The notes beneath the pieces were generated by a model. The model saw only the letters and a program-made list of their open reading frames with translations. It was not told the origin of the DNA and did not search any database. A stretch of 64,000 nt of DNA from an uncultured SAR86 cluster bacterium (lineage in GTDB: Bacteria; Pseudomonadota; Gammaproteobacteria; Magnimaribacterales; D2472), in contig CACEAP010000001.1 in assembly GCA_902557645.1 (NCBI GenBank), positions 1-64,000 on the forward strand. Reading direction: 5' to 3'. Made by a program: the position numbers and the translations under genes. Of the stretch, positions 63,433-64,000 are shown in pieces (position 1 is the stretch's first letter; the number at the start of each line of letters is the position of its first letter).

Positions 63433-64000
63433 AGTTTAAATGCTTTTGAAAGATTGGTTTGCTTAAACTTATCTGTTTTAAAAGCAGCACCTACACTTTT
63501 TAATAAAATAAGATTCAATTTACCTTTAGCAACTTTTTTATCATTCATTAAATAAGGCTTTAGATCTGAGTATTTATAATCTTTATAGTTAGTATTTAGC
63601 TCTAAAGCGTTAATTAATTTATTAATTTTTAACAAATCTTTCTTACTGAGTAGGTTTTCTAAGTATGATATTTGTGATGCTATAGCCATCCCCAAGACCA
63701 CAGCTTCTCCATGAGAAATATTTTTATAATTGTTCTTGGCTTCAATAGCATGTCCAAAAGTGTGCCCAAAATTTAGCAGAGCTCTAATCCCACTCTCTTT
63801 CTCATCCTTGGTAACTATTTTTGCTTTAGTTAGGATTGATTCATAGACAATATTTTCTAGAATGTTTACATTTCTAGAAAGAATAAGATTTGAATTTTCT
63901 TTAAGAATTTTAAATAACTTTTTGTTTAAAATGAACGAATATTTTACAACTTCTCCCAATCCGGACTTGTACTCTTTTTCAGAGAGGGTTTTTAGGTAAT
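63429..64000 (-). CDS. aroB: 3-dehydroquinate synthase, partial (5' end outside window)
   Basis: YLKTLSEKEYKSGLGEVVKYSFI...GIRALLNFGHTFGHAIE, GEAVVLGMAIA; frame continues to window end beyond the ORF-track start. Confidence 0.93.
   Translation of the reverse strand, partial: YLKTLSEKEYKSGLGEVVKYSFILNKKLFKILKENSNLILSRNVNILENIVYESILTKAKIVTKDEKESGIRALLNFGHTFGHAIEAKNNYKNISHGEAVVLGMAIASQISYLENLLSKKDLLKINKLINALELNTNYKDYKYSDLKPYLMNDKKVAKGKLNLILLKSVGAAFKTDKFKQTNLSKAFKL

Overview
AT-rich, gene-dense bacterial chromosome segment, most consistent with a streamlined marine gammaproteobacterium (taxonomy is inferred from gene content and style). It carries mainly housekeeping genes: rsmE-gshB-tonB-like-ruvX-dnaG-rpoD-tRNA-Ile2, hflX, cysE, hemE, divergent gltD/gltB, and a partial aroB. 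Between these lie accessory blocks: a DmdA/GcvT-like plus FAD-oxidoreductase pair; a sugar locus (MFS, a Gfo/Idh/MocA-aldo/keto reductase fusion, GH3, TonB receptor); a metal/oxidative-stress island at 33.8-40.8 kb; and a CobS/CobT + di-iron protein + beta-helix + cytochrome cluster. The strongest candidate for something undescribed is an apparent Fur-repressed structured small RNA at about 40621-40754. It has a sigma70-like promoter whose -10 lies inside a near-perfect Fur box, a 13-bp closing stem starting at the predicted +1, two internal hairpins with C-rich (anti-Shine-Dalgarno-like) loops, and a terminal T7 tract. Next in interest are a tandem-repeat membrane protein preceded by an MntR-box-like operator and followed by mntR; a Ni-superoxide dismutase operon with a small His-containing membrane protein; a GltD with an integrase-arm-like N-terminal extension; and an orphan CobS/CobT pair. 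No CRISPR array, rRNA or transposase was found. All calls come from reading the sequence and supplied translations; no searches were run.
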